The notes beneath the pieces were generated by a model. It was not told where the DNA came from. It made no database searches and was given only the letters and a program-made list of their open reading frames with translations. Below, piece after piece: positions 34,145-45,696 of a stretch of 64,000 nt of DNA. Position 1 is the stretch's first letter, and the number at the start of each line of letters is the position of its first letter. The position numbers and the translations under genes are program-made. Origin of the DNA: Corbicula japonica (Eukaryota; Mollusca; Bivalvia; Venerida; Cyrenidae); assembly GCA_038501625.1 (NCBI GenBank), contig JAZAYU010000127.1:1178001-1242000 (forward strand). Reading direction: 5' to 3'.

Positions 34145-37100
34145 GGGTACTACTAGAGTGCGAAAAGAAGTTCTTTTCGCGAAAAGAAGAAATAACTGCG
34201 AAAAGAAGGCATATCTTTTTTATTTGTTGACCGATTTTTAAAATTTCTTTTTCAAATTAAAGATCATGCAAAAGTACATAAATAAACGTTATTTCAACAT
34301 ATTTCATCAAGATTTATGCCGGGAAATGGTATTTCATTAAACGCGGTCGCTAATTTAACCGCCCGAAAAGAAGAAATACATGCGAAAAGAATGCATATCA
34401 TTTTTATTTATTGACAGATTAAAAAATTGTTTTTTTAACAGTTTTAAAGAAATATCAGGAAAGTACATGAGTAAACATTATGTTTTATAATATTTCATTC
34501 AAAATTCTGCCGGGCGATGGTAATTAATTAAACGCGGTCGCTAATTTGACCGCCCGAAAAGAAGAAATACGTGCGAAAAGAAGGCATATCTTTTTTATTT
34601 ATTAACCGATTTTAAAAAATTCTTTTTTAATGAAAGATTAGGAAAAATACGTTAAATGCCTTTATATTTAGTTAAGATGCGTGTCGTTTAGTAATGAATT
34701 CATTGAACGCGGTCGCTAATTGACCGCCCGAAAAGAAGAAATAACTGCAAAAAGACGACATTTCATTTTAATTTATAGCCTGGTCAATGCAACTATTTCC
34801 AACACAAAACTGCCACATAACTATTAACATTTAAACATTCTTTCGCACTCGGGGCTTGGGACCCGACGATGGTGCAGTTGCCTATTTTGTTTTTGTTCTG
34901 CTTTAATTTATATGTCTTAATCTAATATTGAAATGCTTAATTATTAAATGCGCTCGCTAATTTGACCACCCAAAAATGGTTATTCATTGACGGATTTTAA
35001 TTATTTATTTTTAAATAAAAGTTCAGTTAAATGTTCATAAGATAGCAGTTCCTTTTATATTTGATTACGATTTATGCCAAGAAAGAGGAATTCATTAAAA
35101 GCGCTCGCTAATTTGACCACCCGAAAAGAAGAAATAATTGGTTATTTATTGACGGATTTTAACAATTTTTTTATATAAAAAATCAGGTAAACGATCATAA
35201 GATACCAATTTGTTATATTTAATTAAGATTTATGCCAAGAAATGAGGAATTCAATAAATGCGCTAGAAAAATTGACCGCCCGAAAAGAGGAAATAACTGC
35301 AAAAAGAAGATATAACTTTTTGTTTGTTCACCGATTTTAAAACTTTCTTTTAAAACGCGATATCACTTGACAATACATGAGATCATAACTGTTTTTATAT
35401 TTAATTAATATTTATGCCGAGAAATGAGGAAATGAATAAACGCATTTGCTTATTTGACATCCCTAAAATAAGAAATAATGCAAAAAGGAAAAAAGAAAGA
35501 TCGCTTATTCAACAATAACAATTAAACATTTACAAACATAAAACTTGAATCATTGATTAATGTGAGAATTACATTTTGTTAGTTCAAAAGTTATGAAACA
35601 CATATAATTCTAATAACAGAACATATTATTCATAGTCACAAAATTGCATTAAAACTGTAAACGATGGTTAATTTGCGAATTACATTTTGTTAGTAATAAT
35701 AAGAACACATTCACTTAACCAATGTTCAAACGATCATATTTTTTAAATTTCTCAACGTGGATTCGAGATATACTCTTCAAAGTTGAAATATAATAAGATA
35801 CATCATTTTCACTTCTTTTTATGTAATACTCATTTAATTTTCTACACGCATTTAAAAACCATTGACATTATATTACGGTACCTAGGGTAAAAACAAAAGT
35901 CACAAATTTTCTGTAGCGGGTATATTCTTCGACAACGAAAATTCATATATTCATATCTCCTTGTTTAAATATGAATTTTTAAGTAATTTAAAACAATTCT
36001 TTGCGATTCTGCAGTAATGCGTTTGCTTAGTTGTTACACAGAAGATCTTTCAGCCGTTTTTGGCCGGTTTCAGTATATCTCTGGATCTACACTCTGTTAC
36101 CGATTTGCTACTTGTGTTGATCCACAGTTAGGTCTACACTCAGACTGCGTGGATGTGAAGGGTGATTTGGATCTACACTGCTCGCATCTGGGACATGAGA
36201 TGTGAGTATGTCTTAACTTGTTTAATTGTTATTATCAAAATATTAGAAATCAGATTATATAATTAGCAGATGACCGGCACGTGGCATATGCTTAACACCT
36301 GGATACAAGTAGCGCTTGCACCGCAGGAATAATGTGATAAGTGTGGCATATGACGAATTGCCGTATAATCTGGTTAATGAATTGCAGAAGGGGCGTTTTG
36401 TAAAAAAAATAACAGCATGTAAATTTAACTTTCAAGAGTAGCAGAAATTAATCAATTTAATTTTCTTTATTTGTAAAATAAATAATTAAAGTCACAAATC
36501 AGAACACAAAATTTCAGAATTATACAAGTGAACATCATCCTATGATAATACATGATTATTATAATATCAACAATGATTTACCCATCGGGTGGAAACTTTC
36601 TATATTGAATATACTGAATATTAATATTGATGAAGTAAAATAAATGAAGAAATCAAATACAATTGTGTCATTTACTTTTATCTGAATTTAGATTGAATAA
36701 CTTAGTCTACAAGTGTCAGATAATGGCGGCAATGCCCTTTTTCAAATAAGTTTAGATTGTTTTTATTATTATCGAATTTCTGAGATGCATATCTAAGAGT
36801 AATGTTCTATTTGTTGTTGTTGTTGTTGTTTTTGTTGTTTTTGCAAATGAGGAGAGATTATTTTCCAATCCACTGACTTTACGTGATAAACTTTTTTTCT
36901 TTGGTATCAGAAGTCAGGATCACCTTCAGTCAAAGCCACAAGATTTATTAATACAGCGAGTGGTAATTTCATTTGATGTTAGAAGAAGATAGACATAGAA
37001 CATAGAACAAAACTTCTTTCTATGTCTTTCTAACATATAATTAGGAGATAATATTTGATTATACATAATTAATAACTTAACATAACATGGGTAATATATA

Positions 37101-38723
37101 ACTTATTTCCATGTAACTGTTTGCTTATATTCAATGCAAATAAGTGTACTAATTCAACAATTAAATTAAATATTTATTTTGTTTTTTATTTTGTTGCTTC
37201 ATTGGAAAGCACTGACTCAGTATTTAAGAACAACCAAACGAGTGACCGCATCACCGGCTAGAATTTAAAAAAAGTATTCTTCTATCGCAGTTATTTCTTC
37301 TTTTCGGGCCGTCAAATTAGCAGCCGCGTTTAATAAATTAACATTTCGCGGCATATATAATAATAAAATAAGATGAATTAATGTTTTCTAATGTGTTTTT
37401 CCAGAACTTCCAATAAACAATATTTTGATTTCAAATCGGTCAAGAAAAGGAAAACATATGCTGTCTTTTTGCATTTGTTTCTTCTTTTCGGGCGCTGAAG
37501 TTAACGATCGTGTTTAATGGCTTTCTCATTTCTAGACAGAGATCTTAATTAAATACAAAAAGACAAGTCCTCTAGCGTAATTTTTATGATCTTTTATTTA
37601 AAAAAAGAATTTTTTTAAAAGGTGTCAGGTTGGTGCACCATAGAACCTTGTTTAAAACCCCAGTGGCAAATTGTTTTGCCACTGACCGTTCCAAGGCGGT
37701 AACACCTCGTCTGCTGGATATTGCCATTCCTGATATGCATATTTCACTTTTTTTTCAATAAATAAAAAAGATATGTCGTCTTTTCGCAATTATTTATTCT
37801 TTTCGGGAACTCATTAGCGAGCGCGTCTAATGAATTCCTCCTTTCTTAACAGAAATCTTAACTAATTATTCCTGATCTTTAATTGAAAAAAAAATCAAAT
37901 CGGTCAACAAATAAAAAAGATATTCCTTCTTTTCGCATGTATTTCTTCTTTTCGGGCGGTCAAATTAGCGACCGCGTATAATGAATTACCATCGCCCGGC
38001 AAAAACCTTATTGAATTATAATGAATTATTACATACGTATGTATTTTTTCCTGATATTTTATTTGAAAAAGAAATTTTCAAAATCGGTCAACAAATAAAA
38101 TAGATATGCTTTCTTTTCGCATGTATTTCTTCTTTTCGGGCGGTCAAATTAGCGACCGCGTTTAACGAATTACCATCGCCCGGCATTAATCTTACTGAAA
38201 TATGATGTATAAATGTTTCCTTTTGTATTTTTTCCTTATCTTTCTTTTAAAAGGGAAATTTTAAAATCGGTTAACAAATAGAAAAGCTATTCCTTCTTTT
38301 CGTAGTTATTTCTTCTTTTCGGGCGGTCAAATTAGCGACCGCGTTTAATGAATTACCATCGCCTGGCAAAAAATCTCAATGAAATATGACGAATTCATTT
38401 TATCCTATGTACTTTTTCCTTATCTTTCATTTGAAAAAGAAATTTTTATAATCGGTCAACAAATACAAAAGCTATTCTTTTTTTCGCATGTATTTCTTCT
38501 TTTCGGGCGGTCAAATTAGCGACCGCGTTTCATGAACTACCATCGCCCAGCATAAATCTTATTGAAATATCATGAATTTATGTGTACTCATGTATTTCTT
38601 CCTGATCTTTCATTTAAAAAAGAAATTTTTAAAATTGGCCAATAAATAAAAAAGATATTCCTTCTTTTCGCAGTTATTTCTTCTTTTCGCGAAAAGATCT
38701 TCTTTTCGCACTCTAGTAGTAGC
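34145..38723. mobile_element. 4.58-kb foldback transposon with tandem-repeat arms
   Basis: Ends ACTACTAGAGTGCGAAAAG (from 34149) and its complement (to 38719), flanked by GTGAATAAAT direct repeats (34135-34144 and 38724-38733). The left arm (to about 35470) is a run of about seven 180-195-bp units, each with CCGAAAAGAAGAAAT and the hairpin GCGGTC-GCTAATTT-GACCGC; the right arm (from about 37290) holds the same units inverted. The middle has no transposase frame, a piece of the GTGTAGATC MITE (36070-36185) and a CCAGTGGCAAATTG repeat (37625-37710). Structure fits Foldback/Galileo-like or long-TIR MULE elements; the roughly 10-bp target duplication favours the latter. Inserted in the H1-H3 spacer. 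Confidence 0.88.
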
Positions 38724-38733
38724 GTGAATAAAT

Positions 38734-39335
38734 TATTACAAATGCTATCATGAAATCATGAAATGTAAATTAATTAATTGTTATGCTTCTTCAACCCTTT
38801 CAATACACCCCCAAAAACTTACAAGAAGTGTTTATCTGCACTCAGGGTACATGCCTGCATGATTTTAACATCAAACAACTAAGACTGGCTCTGAAAAGCA
38901 ATTTTATGTCTACTTATTTCAGTAAAAAATATCAATGCAATGCTAAGAATACATGTTAATGCCCGCGTTATTTTTCACAAATTGCTCTTCTGCGCATGAT
39001 TTCATACTCTAGCCTGCTTCTATATGTCAAATGCAACTTATTACACTTAAACAGAACATTATATCTCACATTCTAATAAAAACATGGTAAATGATGGTCA
39101 AATTTTGCTAAAAGTACTGTAAGCATTGCACACTTACTCAGGTTTTTTGCACCATTTACAGTAATGCACTGATCATGCAATGAACAGAACTTATAGCGTT
39201 CCTTATTATCTATGAAATGTCAAAAGGAATTGCTTTAAACATGTGCAAAACAATATTTAAAAAGCAATCAAAACCTGCTCTGCAGAGTGATTTCATTTAT
39301 TTCAGTCCTGCCGACACGGCTTTAATAAGCTGCAA
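38734..39335. other. H1-H3 spacer, continued
   Basis: Diverged relative of 46950-47500 (compare the ATCAATGCAATGCTAAGAAT and GAGTGCAATGCTAAAAAT stretches). Noncoding. Confidence 0.6.
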
Positions 39336-39339
39336 TTTG

Positions 39340-39462
39340 ATTGGTTGATGGGTGTTTGTTAGTTATATCGTGATTGGTTTATTTACTATCCGTTTTTTCG
39401 ACTAAGCTCGCAACATTTTGCCTGACCAATCAGGACACATCAGTAAGTTTGTCTATTTAATG
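39340..39462 (+). promoter_or_regulatory. H3 promoter, divergent unit
   Basis: Two inverted CCAAT boxes (GATTGG at about 39339 and 39371), the H3 block GATTGGTTTATTTACTATCC continuing to GACTAAGCTCG, a further GACCAATCAG (39423-39432) not in other copies, and TATA-like TATTTAA (39454-39460). No TAAGTAGGTCA element, as in the other H3 promoters; TAAGTTTGTC at 39443 is only a partial match. Confidence 0.8.
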
Positions 39463-39488
39463 TGCACAATTTTGCGACGAGGTCATAG

Positions 39489-39787
39489 AGGGGGCGTCCG
39501 TGGCCGAGTGGTTAAGGTTTCCGACTGACAATCACTTGCCCTTCACCGCTGTGAGTTCGAGACCTACCAGGGTCAAGATCTTTCATGTGAGGAAGCTAAC
39601 CAGCTAGCTTGCGGAACGTCGGTGGTTCTACCCAGGTGCCCGCTCGAGCCTGAAAATTGCCCGGAGGGGCACCTGGGGTCTTCCTCCACCATGGGAAGCT
39701 GGTATGTCCACACCATAATGTCCTCATTCAGAGGCGGGAGGGACATAAAACTGGGAAGTAACAACAACAACAACAACAACAACAAAA
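39489..39787 (+). mobile_element. tRNA-derived SINE in the H3 leader
   Basis: 299 bp. Pol III box A TGGCCGAGTGG (39501-39511) and box B GAGTTCGAGACC (39553-39564) from a Ser/Leu-type tRNA, a body, and a 3' LINE-like tail (CCATAATGTCCTC, GGCGGGAGGG, AAACTGGGA) ending in (CAA)n. Flanked by a 14-bp target duplication CGACGAGGTCATAG (39475-39488, 39788-39801). The insertion begins about 21 bp after the H3 TATA start. It brings an upstream ORF with a strong ACCATGG start (39691-39801). Confidence 0.95.
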
Positions 39788-39810
39788 CGACGAGGTCATA
39801 GTATCTCTGA

Positions 39811-40233
<423 letters not shown>

Positions 40234-40257
40234 AGTGCGTTGTGTAAACAAACAAAC

Positions 40258-40273
40258 GGCCCTTTTTAGGGCC
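40258..40273 (+). promoter_or_regulatory. Histone mRNA 3' stem-loop (H3)
   Basis: GGCCCTTTTTAGGGCC, 24 bp after the stop. Confidence 0.95.
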
Positions 40274-40755
40274 ACACACTTCTTTCAGATAGAAATGCCT
40301 CTGTTATTGTCATCATTCGCACATGTCCTGTTATGTACAATGTCCTCGAAAATACACGAAATCATTGTAAAAAAAAACAAACTAATTAATAATTCAGCCC
40401 TTTAAAACAATAGCCATTTTTAAGGGAAAAAATACAGCAGCTAAAGTTGTTATATTACACATATATTAATATAATATAAGATAATGCTATGAAAAGCAAT
40501 AATATTAGAATATAATTACTATGTTCATATTTCATTTAACTCCTCTGAACGGAGTTTAGCATTTAAAATGTAAAAATCGCCAAGCTGATGCCGAAAATTG
40601 GCATTTTTGTTCATTTTCTGCTAAATGTAAAATTAGCGTAAGGCCCGTTTTCTGGTGGTTATATTTTTGAAACGTTTATAAAACCACGTCATTTAATAAA
40701 ATTAATTGAATGTGATTATCGTGCAGAAGTAGTTTATGCATTTTTACAGGCGAGG
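40274..40755. other. H3-H4 spacer, divergent unit
   Basis: AT-rich, not recognisably coding; a tandem-like pair CTAAACTCC/GGAGTTTAG hairpin region lies near 40540-40560. Confidence 0.45.
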
Positions 40756-40759
40756 GATT

Positions 40760-40924
40760 CGAAACCGTGAACCGGCAGGGCGCTAAAGTAGCGATGCCAC
40801 GCAGATATCGCGTATTCTAGCTCAATTATTTGGACCAATCAGATTTGAGGACGATTTGTTAACGAATCTGGGTCACGGTTGCCAGTGACCTAGTTACGCT
40901 GTGTATAAAACGACCGCAAAAGCT
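40760..40924 (+). promoter_or_regulatory. Orphan H4 promoter (gene missing)
   Basis: Matches the H4 upstream region at 48580-48740 in order: GATTCGAAACC-like block, CCACGCAGAT, TATTCTAGCTCAA, GACCAATCAG (CCAAT 40835-40839), TTGAGGACGAT, GGGTCACGGTTGCC, TGACCTAGTTA (40886-40896; one mismatch to the shared element) and TATA box TATAAAA (40904-40910). No H4 coding sequence follows; retroelement DNA starts about 21-35 bp after the TATA box. Confidence 0.88.
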
Positions 40925-40938
40925 GTTCGGGTCAATGA

Positions 40939-41661
40939 CTCGCTCGACAATCCAGAGCGTACACGTCGCGAGCGGGGTGGAAGTCATCAACAGATCTCGT
41001 CAGCCGGCATCGTCGTGAAGGGAACCACTCTAAGCATTTTTACCATCGGGACCTGGATCGGCGATGTTTGGCGGGATGTGTTGATGGCTTCGCGGATACT
41101 GGAGAGCACCGTCTTCCCCCGGATCGGCCGCCCTTGGACGCTGTGGAAGTCTACGGAGAGAGAGCAGGGAGGATCCTACATCTTCGGATGTCATACCTCT
41201 ACCACTGATCCAGTCCACTCGATCAAAGTAGGCAGAAGCAGAAGAAGAGGACGGCCGGGACGGACTCCTGCAGCGTGGTGGCAGCACAATGCAGATGGAG
41301 ATGCCGGGGGTGTGGCCCTTATGAAAGCTATGGAAGTGTCCTTGGTCGGCGGTACTGGGTACACTCAATGTTCCCGGGAAACCGACCAGGGGTTCAGGGA
41401 CGTCGGCGGCGGATGAATCACGGCCAGAGGCACCACTACGGGGAGACCACCTCCAGGTTGTCAGCGATGGATCCACTTCTTAGGTTAAATTAACCGCAGT
41501 GCATTCATCTTTTTCGGAATCAAAATTGGACCGTCAGGCACAGTTGCACCCCGCAACTACCAGTTTTAGGCAGCGAAATTCAACATTCACGGACCACACC
41601 ATAATGTCCTCGGTCAGAGGCGGGAGGGTCCTTAAACTGGGAACAAACAACAACAACAACA
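40939..41661 (+). mobile_element. CAA-tailed retroelement at the H4 start site
   Basis: 723 bp flanked by a 14-bp target duplication GTTCGGGTCAATGA (40925-40938, 41662-41675). The 3' end carries the tail shared with the SINEs (ACCATAATGTCCTC, CAGAGGCGGGAGGG, AAACTGGGAA, then CAA repeats). The body is GC-rich and different from the tRNA-headed SINE. It has an open plus-strand frame to 41416 with no recognised domain, so probably a 5'-truncated LINE or a second non-autonomous family using the same enzyme. Confidence 0.85.
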
Positions 41662-42267
41662 GTTCGGGTCAATGAAATTCTCAATAATATCCTTTTATAT
41701 CATTCCAATTTAGAAAAAAAGGGGGTAACAATAACTTGTGTTTGGGTCCCAAGTCATATCGGAATTCCTGGGAATGAAAAGGCTGACACCATAGCAAAAA
41801 CAGGAAGTTTAAATGGAACAATGAAACACATTAATATTAGTGTATCAGAAACATACAGCATTATTAAATCCAAAGCAAAGAAAAAAATTTTAAACATCTG
41901 GAAAAATCAAAACTTCAAAAACAAAGAACTATTTGAAAAACCTCCATCTAAATTACAAGTATATAGTAATAACACTGAATTTGACAAAATGTACACCCGC
42001 CTTAGGCTAGGTGCCAGCCTTCTCAAAAATGAAAGATTCAAACCAGACAAAAACTGCCCTTTCTGTAATGAACCGGAATCCTTTGAACATGTCTTTTTTG
42101 AATGTGGCAACTACTCAGATCAAAGAACAAAAATGGAAACAGAGCTGTTTAAACTTGGGATTACAATAATTAACAAAATGACCCTCCTCTCCCCACCGAG
42201 CCATTCTGCGGAAATAATAAGAGAATTAGTTTTTCAGTTTATAAATGAAACAAAAATTAATATTTGA
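41662..42267 (+). pseudogene. Non-LTR retrotransposon 3' fragment (RNase H + zinc motif)
   Basis: Open from the target-duplication edge to the stop at 42265-42267. Carries the last RNase H block, WVPSHIGIPGNEKADTIAK (41736-41792), and a CPFC-x7-H-x4-C zinc motif (about 42056-42102), as in I/Nimb/Jockey-type LINE ORF2 ends. Endonuclease and reverse transcriptase are absent: a 5'-truncated copy joined directly to the orphan H4 leader. Confidence 0.85.
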
Positions 42268-43139
42268 AATTTTAACCAAATTTGACAAATTTAATTACAA
42301 ATATTAGTACACATTGAATAAACTTACCAAACCCATAAAATAAAAAACAAGGCTTGTTGTGATCTGGATCTAGTAGCAACTGTACAGTATGTTATCCGAT
42401 CTGGATCTACACTAGTCAAAGTTGGGCAGACTTGAGAATCCGCGCGGGTCATCCAACCGGTACGAGGCGAAAATATCCATAATATTTTAGGCAATTCAAC
42501 GCCTTTCATTCATTTCATCATCAATAACACAATAAAATTCGTTTACACAAAGTTCCTTCTTTACTTTAGTCAGGCGAAATGGTAATGCCAGCAACAAGGT
42601 CATTTAAATTTCACGATAAAACCGGAAAACAAAATGACCTAGACGCAGGCATTCAATCGGCGACATATTAAGCAACAGTTCCATAACTTTAGAAAACTTT
42701 AAACGCGAAAAAAGAAACACATATTTACACTTTTTAGTCCAAAATTATATCCGAATTAAAATCACTTCTAAACCGGAAGAAACACTTTCTAAATGACGTC
42801 ACCCAAAATAACACGGGGCGTAGACGGTCACGGAGTCTACAATCAGGCCTCAATATTGACTTATAGACTCTATATACCTTTTAGAGAAAAAGAAAAATAA
42901 GGGGTTTTTGGCCATATTTGATTTAAATTAGAAATTAACCATAATCATAAGGGACGAGGACTCTGTGTGGTTCGACAAACCGAGTGTCTATTATATAACA
43001 AAACCAATACATCAATATAGCCCAACTCTTAAGCTTCAAAATTTCGCAGACTTTCGTAGAAGCAAAAGAAATAAAGGATAAAAACCAACTTAGGCGCTAG
43101 TGTATAGAACCAGATGGGGAAACGTCCCTTATCACTAAC
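42268..43139. other. Noncoding, with a MITE fragment
   Basis: 42350-42420 has CTGGATCTAGTAGC and GATCTGGATCTACACTAG, a GTGTAGATC-family remnant. Nothing else recognised. Confidence 0.5.
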
Positions 43140-43860
43140 ATATCTCAATAAAATATATAGACCCGTTCGCTGGATGGCCCGTGGTGAGACTCAAAAACCT
43201 CAATAAAAAATAATAATAAAAGACATATGGTCAAAATAAATAAATCGGCTCCCTGGCTCGGTGTGAGATAGGAGGATCTGAATAAACATCTGCTTTTAAT
43301 AAATAAGATCATTACCCGGGGGATCATCTGGTCACAAACCTTTTATCTGAAGGGGCTGAAGTAATTCAGCTTTGACCGATGGTTCCCCGGGGAATGAACG
43401 ATAATAAAACACAAGACTGACGGAATGATCAATAAGCAAACCCAATTAGTGACAGAATGTTGCTCCCTGCTGGATCATCAGGTCAAAAACCCTTTCCTCG
43501 AGGGGGCTGAAGCGACTCAGTCTTGATCAGGGTTCCGGCGGGGACTAGCCGACGTCACAAATAAAAATCACAAACAATCTTATAGATATGACGCTCTCTG
43601 GTATTATGTTACTTCCCGCGGGATCATCGGGTCAAAAACCCTTTCTTCGAGGGGATTGAAGCGATTCAGTCTTGACCAGGGGACCCGCGGGGACTAGCGA
43701 TACCACAACCAAACTAATCACAAACGTTCCCATATATATAACCTATTCTCCACCCAATTAAGGCTGCTTGTCGGGGGACCTTCGGGTCAAACACCTTTTA
43801 TTCGAAGGGACTGAAGCGATTCAGTTATGACCAGGGGTCCCCGGGGAAATAGCTCATACA
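43140..43860 (+). repeat. Four tandem 150-bp modules with conserved multi-hairpin fold
   Basis: Modules at 43315-43392, 43464-43545, 43614-43691 and 43767-43848, spaced about 150 bp. Each has outer complementary arms (for example CCCGCGG...GGGTCA with TGACC...CCGCGGG), a first hairpin (CCTTT...AAGG or CCCT...AGGG), and a second hairpin CTGAA-GCGA-TTCAG whose loop is GCGA in modules 2-4 and GTAA in module 1, both fitting GNRA on the plus strand. Sequence between modules is AT-rich and unconserved. Two weaker related units (TGGATGGCCCGTGGTGAGA, about 43170; CTGGCTCGGTGTGAGATAG, about 43255) precede them. Function unknown. Confidence 0.75.
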
Positions 43861-44689
43861 ACAGACAAATAATATAAATATTAAGGTTAAAACAGACAGA
43901 CAAACAACAAGTAGAGTAGACTGTGACTTAATTCCGATACTCCGCGAGGTTAGGAAAAAAGGGCGCATCTACGGGGGAAACAGTATATTATTCTACCATC
44001 AGCACACGATAGGCATAGCGCACGCCAATAACATCGATGGCCTGCGCTATGAGACTTCAAAAATGGTAGAATAAAGAGAATCCTATCGCTTTGAAATGTA
44101 AATAAAAAATCTTGCTCATCTTTTTAACAATTATGAAACTTACCATGTTGTAAATAGGTAGTATTATCATTTATTTTGTAACCATCCATAGCACTTACCA
44201 TGCTGTAAATACCAGATAATATTATACTTACTTTTTGATACATATTACCTAAACAAACAATGACATTCACTGAGTCGTGCCAAAATCAGTCATTAATTTA
44301 GAACTAAATGGCAATGTGTTTACGATGGTCTAGGGCTGCCCCGTCAAATATATAAGGCACTTAGGCCAGGCCCTCAAAACTAGGCCCCAATATGAACCTA
44401 GACCAACGAAACACATGGAACTCGGGGTACAGGACCGGGCCACAAATGTTAATGCATGCTTCCCCCACCCCCGAGTCAACGAACTCAAATGCAGTCTTAC
44501 CCCATATGAGCCTGAATCACGAGTTCCATGCCTAAACAAAAAATATAACAAGAAAGTGATACAATGAAAACCTTCTCTAAATTTACCCGCAAATAAAAAG
44601 AAATCCACAGGAAAAAATTAACAAAGAGCACGACCCGCGAATATTGTAATATAAAATGGCCCGTTTTTATCTTACATCTGTACACTGAT

Positions 44690-44910
44690 GCTGTTTATAA
44701 ATGTGCTCTATTTTATTATTAAATGTACTTCTTCAGTGTTTAAAACAAAATATAAAAAGGGTTCGCCCAACAAAAAAAGAAATGTATATAAATCACGCCA
44801 CACTTACACCATAATATATATAAATGTGCTTGTATTACTTTATTATCTTGTATTTTATAGTTAACAAAAATAGAAAAAGGGTTCGCCCACCAAAAAAACT
44901 AATATAATAA
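44690..44910 (+). repeat. Two about 120-bp repeats with GGG-TTCG-CCC hairpins
   Basis: AAAAAGGGTTCGCCCA occurs at 44755-44770 and 44875-44890 inside a longer direct repeat (ATATAAATGTGCT ... TTTATTAT). The hairpin has a UUCG-type loop on the plus strand. Lies between the GNRA modules and the retroelement tail. Confidence 0.6.
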
Positions 44911-45269
44911 AAAATCCAAAAAAGGGCCGTTTCTTCCAACCCAAACAAGAGCTCCGACACCATGGCCTGCCTGCGATCTCTCTCTCTCTATCTCAACCTG
45001 TCTATCTATAAAACCACCTGTCTTTTTATCTGAAAATGGAATAGAATAACGTAAATTTTTGATTCACATACATTTTTCGTATTATTATTTTGAATTCAAA
45101 GAACTTTTTGATCAGATAAATTTATTCTTAATAATTTTGCAATTTTATAAGTAAATTTTTACAAAAGCAATTAAGAAGAATCTTTAAGTAAATTTTTACA
45201 AAATCAATTTAAAGAATTTCGGACCTTTATTAAATTTTTGCATTATTTCAAAATTCAAATCATTCCGAC

Positions 45270-45663
45270 TATCCGACCAATGCCTCTTCGACAAACAAGC
45301 CGGGTGCATTTTCAACAAGTGCCCCAGGGGACATCATTATCCGATACCCTAAAGGTGTCGGGTATGGTCCTCTGGTGGCTGAAGATCTCTACAAGACAAG
45401 AATGCACCCGGTCCTCATCGCGATGGATAGCCAACTCCCTTTGCGGCTCCAGACTCTTCAGGGTGGAAATATCATTTTGGTTGAATTAGCCACGATATTT
45501 CCACATTATTTGGCATCAAAATTGACTGTTGGGCTAAAACGATACACCCCGTATCGTTTCTCTTTCGGCATCCAAATTCAACTTTTAACGGACCACACCA
45601 TAATGTCCTCGGTCAGAGGCGGGAGGGTCCATAAACTGGGAATAAACAACAACAACAAAAATT
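45270..45663 (+). mobile_element. Hairpin-rich CAA-tailed retroelement abutting H1
   Basis: 3' end has the shared tail (ACCATAATGTCCTC, CAGAGGCGGGAGGG, AAACTGGGAATAA, CAA repeats). Upstream, several strong hairpins: CGGGTGCATT/AATGCACCCG, GTGGAAATATC/GATATTTCCAC, ACGATAC/GTATCGT. The 5' limit is not clear and may lie as far back as 42.3 kb. It joins the H1 leader at ATTGATCATTCTC, replacing the H1 promoter. No matching target duplication was found upstream. Confidence 0.75.
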
Positions 45664-45696
45664 GATCATTCTCTAAGCTGCATTTCAACGCAAGTC

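Noticed and set aside
39489..39570. Working Ser/Leu tRNA gene
   Set aside because: Boxes A and B are good but the arms do not close as a tRNA, and a SINE body, CAA tail and target duplication follow.
40901..41416. 172-codon protein directly downstream of the orphan H4 promoter
   Set aside because: The frame crosses the target-duplication junction into the retroelement, has no known domain, and its length is plausible by chance in this GC-rich body.
43315..43848. Hammerhead ribozyme repeats
   Set aside because: The conserved CTGANGA and GAAA core segments are not present in the modules; only generic hairpins are.
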